Shown here piece by piece: positions 6,847 through 8,573 of a stretch of 8,573 bases of DNA. Numbering within the stretch: position 1 is the first letter of the stretch; every line of letters starts with the position of its first letter. The notes below the pieces were generated by a model. It saw only the letters and a list, made by a program, of their open reading frames with translations, was not told where the DNA came from and did not search any database. This DNA comes from Bordetella parapertussis (GTDB lineage Bacteria > Pseudomonadota > Gammaproteobacteria > Burkholderiales > SG8-39), in the NCBI GenBank assembly GCA_945869935.1, contig CAMBSA010000049.1, positions 1 to 8,573 of the forward strand, written 5' to 3'. Both the position numbers and the translations under genes were made by a program.

Positions 6847-7167
6847 ATGAACATCGCAATCGTCGGCGCCGGCAATGTCGGTCAGACACTTGCCGACGCA
6901 TGGGGCGCCGGGCGCACGCGTGGTGAAGATCTTCAACACCACCGGCTTCAACAACATGACCGATGCGATGTACGGCGACGAGCACGCGACGATGCGCAGG
7001 CGAAGACCGCCGCCGCGGCGCTTGCTTCTGAGCTCGGCTTCGACCCGGTGGACTGCGGGCCGCTGCTGCATTCGCGTTACCTCGAGAACTTCGCGGTGAT
7101 GTGGATCTGGCTCGCGGTCAAGGGCGGCCTCGGCCGCGACGTCGCCTGGAAGCTGTTGCGTCGCTAA
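6847..7167 (+). pseudogene. Broken F420/NADP-type oxidoreductase (NADPH-dependent F420 reductase-like) with two internal deletions
   Basis: Intact relatives are Rossmann proteins of about 200 aa or more that transfer hydride with NADP. Three pieces remain. The first is the N-terminus MNIAIVGAGNVGQTLADAW, with its GxGxxG motif, in the frame of the ATG at 6847. The second, GARVVKIFNTTGFNNMTDAMYGDEHATM (about 6911-6994), is in the next frame. The third, DDAQAKTAAAALASELGFDPVDCG...KLLRR to the TAA at 7165-7167, is back in the first frame. The middle of the Rossmann domain is missing between the first two pieces, with the junction at about 6899-6911, and a few residues are missing at 6986-6994. 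The second deletion restores the frame, so a 106-codon ORF remains open, but its central part (about residues 20-47) is out-of-frame nonsense. AAGGGA 7 nt before the ATG is still a good Shine-Dalgarno. The remnant is unlikely to be a working enzyme. Confidence 0.8.
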
Positions 7168-7296
7168 GGCGGAAGCCGCCGCTGCCTGCTTGTGCCGGGG
7201 CCCGGCGTGCGGAGCGTCGCAGGCCCTTGCAGTAAAATCCGCCGACACTTTTCATCCCGCGCCGTCCGGCGCGGCGCTCACCGGAGGAGACACCCC
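7168..7296 (+). promoter_or_regulatory. Region upstream of gabD: GC hairpins and candidate promoter
   Basis: After the reductase stop come two GC-rich inverted repeats, GGCGG/CCGCC (7168-7180) and the palindrome GCCGGG-G-CCCGGC (7194-7206). Neither is followed by a T-run, so a terminator role is doubtful. A TAAAAT -10-like box lies at 7233-7238 without an obvious -35. An 8-bp stem (CCGCGCCG/CGGCGCGG, 7257-7274) sits in the likely 5' leader, 8 nt before the Shine-Dalgarno GGAGGA (7283-7288), and could influence initiation. In DNA this GC-rich, some of these stems may be chance. Confidence 0.4.
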
Positions 7297-8573
7297 ATGA
7301 ACGATCCCAAGATCTCGGGCATCGCGTCCCTGCAACTCAAGGACCCGTCGCTGTTTCGCCAGCAGTGCTATATCAATGGTGCATGGCTTGACGCCGACAG
7401 CGGCAAGACGATACCGGTGACCAATCCGGCCACCGGTGAGATCCTCGGCACGGTGCCGAACATGGGAGCGGCCGAGACCCGCCGCGCGATCGAGGCGGCG
7501 AACGCCGCCTGGCCCGGCTGGCGCGCAAAGACCGCGAAGGAACGCAGCATCATCCTGCGCCGCTGGTTCGACCTGATGATGGCCAACCAGGAAGACCTGG
7601 CCAAGCTCCTCACCGCCGAGCAGGGCAAGCCGCTCGCCGAAGCGCGCGGCGAAATCGCCTACGGCGCCTCCTTCATCGAGTGGTTCGCCGAAGAGGGCAA
7701 GCGCATCTACGGCGACACCATCCCGCAGCACGCGGCGGACAAGCGCATCGTGGTGATCCGCGAACCGGTGGGCGTGTGCGCCGCGATCACGCCGTGGAAC
7801 TTCCCCAACGCGATGATCACCCGCAAGGTCGGCCCGGCGCTCGCCGCCGGCTGCACCATGGTGCTCAAGCCCGCCACCGCCACGCCGTACTCGGCGCTTG
7901 CGATGTCCGAACTCGGCGAACGTGCCGGCATCCCGAAGGGCGTATTCAGCATCGTCACCGGATCGGCCTCGCAGATCGGCGGCGAGATGACCTCGAACCC
8001 GACGGTACGCAAGCTCACCTTCACCGGCTCCACCGAAATCGGCAAGGTGCTGATGGAGCAGTGCGCGAAGACCGTCAAGAAAACTTCGATGGAACTCGGC
8101 GGCAACGCGCCCTTCATCGTGTTCGACGACGCCGACCTTGACGCCGCGGTCGAAGGCGCGATGGCCTCCAAGTACCGCAACACCGGCCAGACCTGCGTCT
8201 GCGCGAATCGCCTCTTGGTGCAGGACAGCGTGTACGACGCGTTCTCCGCCAAGCTCGCGAAAGCCGTATCCGCGATGAAGGTCGGCAACGGTTTCGAGCC
8301 GGGCGTCACGCAGGGCCCGCTGATCGATGCCAATGCAGTGGCCAAGATCGAGGAACACATCGAGGATGCGCTCGCCAAGGGCGCGAAGGTACTGGTGGGC
8401 GGCAAGCGCCATGCGCTCGGCGGCACCTTCTTCGAGCCGACGGTGCTCACCGGCGTGACGCCCGCGATGAAGGTCGCGCGCGAGGAAACCTTCGGCCCGC
8501 TCGCGCCGCTGTTTCGCTTCAAGGACGAGGCCGAGGCAATCCGCATGGCCAACGACACCGAGTTCGGCCTGGC
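7297..8573 (+). CDS. gabD: Succinate-semialdehyde dehydrogenase (NADP+), GabD (3' end beyond window)
   Basis: Cytoplasmic aldehyde dehydrogenase that oxidises succinate semialdehyde to succinate, the last step of GABA degradation feeding the TCA cycle. The window holds 425 codons plus two bases of an expected total near 490. The protein tracks E. coli GabD closely: FRQQCYINGAWLDADSG, FIEWFAEEGKRIYGDTIP, ITPWNFPNAMITRK (Asn168), FTGSTEIGK, MELGGNAPFIVFDDADLD (general base Glu266), NTGQTCVCANR (nucleophile Cys300) and EETFGPLAPLFRF. The GQTCVCANR context is typical of GabD rather than other aldehyde dehydrogenases. The N-terminus is about 12 residues longer than in E. coli, starting MNDPKISGIASLQ. 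The ATG is fixed by a strong GGAGGA 8 nt upstream. It follows the reductase remnant by 129 bp and probably has its own promoter. No other GABA-pathway gene is in view. Confidence 0.95.
   Translation, partial: MNDPKISGIASLQLKDPSLFRQQCYINGAWLDADSGKTIPVTNPATGEILGTVPNMGAAETRRAIEAANAAWPGWRAKTAKERSIILRRWFDLMMANQEDLAKLLTAEQGKPLAEARGEIAYGASFIEWFAEEGKRIYGDTIPQHAADKRIVVIREPVGVCAAITPWNFPNAMITRKVGPALAAGCTMVLKPATATPYSALAMSELGERAGIPKGVFSIVTGSASQIGGEMTSNPTVRKLTFTGSTEIGKVLMEQCAKTVKKTSMELGGNAPFIVFDDADLDAAVEGAMASKYRNTGQTCVCANRLLVQDSVYDAFSAKLAKAVSAMKVGNGFEPGVTQGPLIDANAVAKIEEHIEDALAKGAKVLVGGKRHALGGTFFEPTVLTGVTPAMKVAREETFGPLAPLFRFKDEAEAIRMANDTEFGL

Noticed and set aside
7168..7206. Rho-independent terminator after the reductase remnant
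   Set aside because: The inverted repeats are GC-rich, but no run of T follows either, so a classical terminator cannot be supported.
7252..8558. Long antisense ORFs over gabD
   Set aside because: gabD on the plus strand matches the family along its full visible length, including the catalytic Glu and Cys; the antisense frames are by-products of GC-rich codon use.

Overview
The window is high-GC DNA (roughly two thirds G+C by eye). It reads as chromosomal sequence of a betaproteobacterium: RuvB, RuvA, RuvC, YebC and GabD all resemble betaproteobacterial homologues, and the likely -10 boxes are simple sigma-70 type. Seven genes, one broken gene and one very short possible ORF fill almost all of it. 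No RNA gene, insertion sequence, prophage or CRISPR array is visible, and no stretch over 300 bases lacks a gene.

Left part (1-3216, minus strand): a yebC-ruvC-ruvA-ruvB cluster. It encodes a YebC-family translation factor/regulator followed by the complete Holliday-junction machinery: RuvC resolvase, RuvA junction binder and RuvB branch-migration motor. The ruvB reading frame runs off the left edge. After its normal C-terminus it continues into a tail built on a 27-bp tandem repeat (PRAGVDP units). ruvA and ruvB are separated by an unusually long 121-bp gap with inverted repeats and its own candidate promoter.

Middle (3217-5986): a divergent regulatory region of about 190 bp with small repeats and hairpins separates yebC from a plus-strand HerA-like (DUF853/YjgR) P-loop ATPase. 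This is followed by a GTG-started EamA-family ten-helix transporter. A 15-codon ORF bridges these two genes through ATGA and GTGA overlaps, which suggests translational coupling.

Right part (5987-8573, plus strand): an SDR-fold protein that lacks the usual YxxxK catalytic pair; a remnant of an F420/NADP-type reductase that has suffered two internal deletions; and the first 425 codons of gabD (NADP-dependent succinate-semialdehyde dehydrogenase), cut by the right edge.

Most of the window is core-genome housekeeping. I did not find a convincing new multi-gene system. The points most worth a second look are the repeat-extended RuvB tail, the doubly deleted but still open reductase remnant, and the SDR with a substituted active site.
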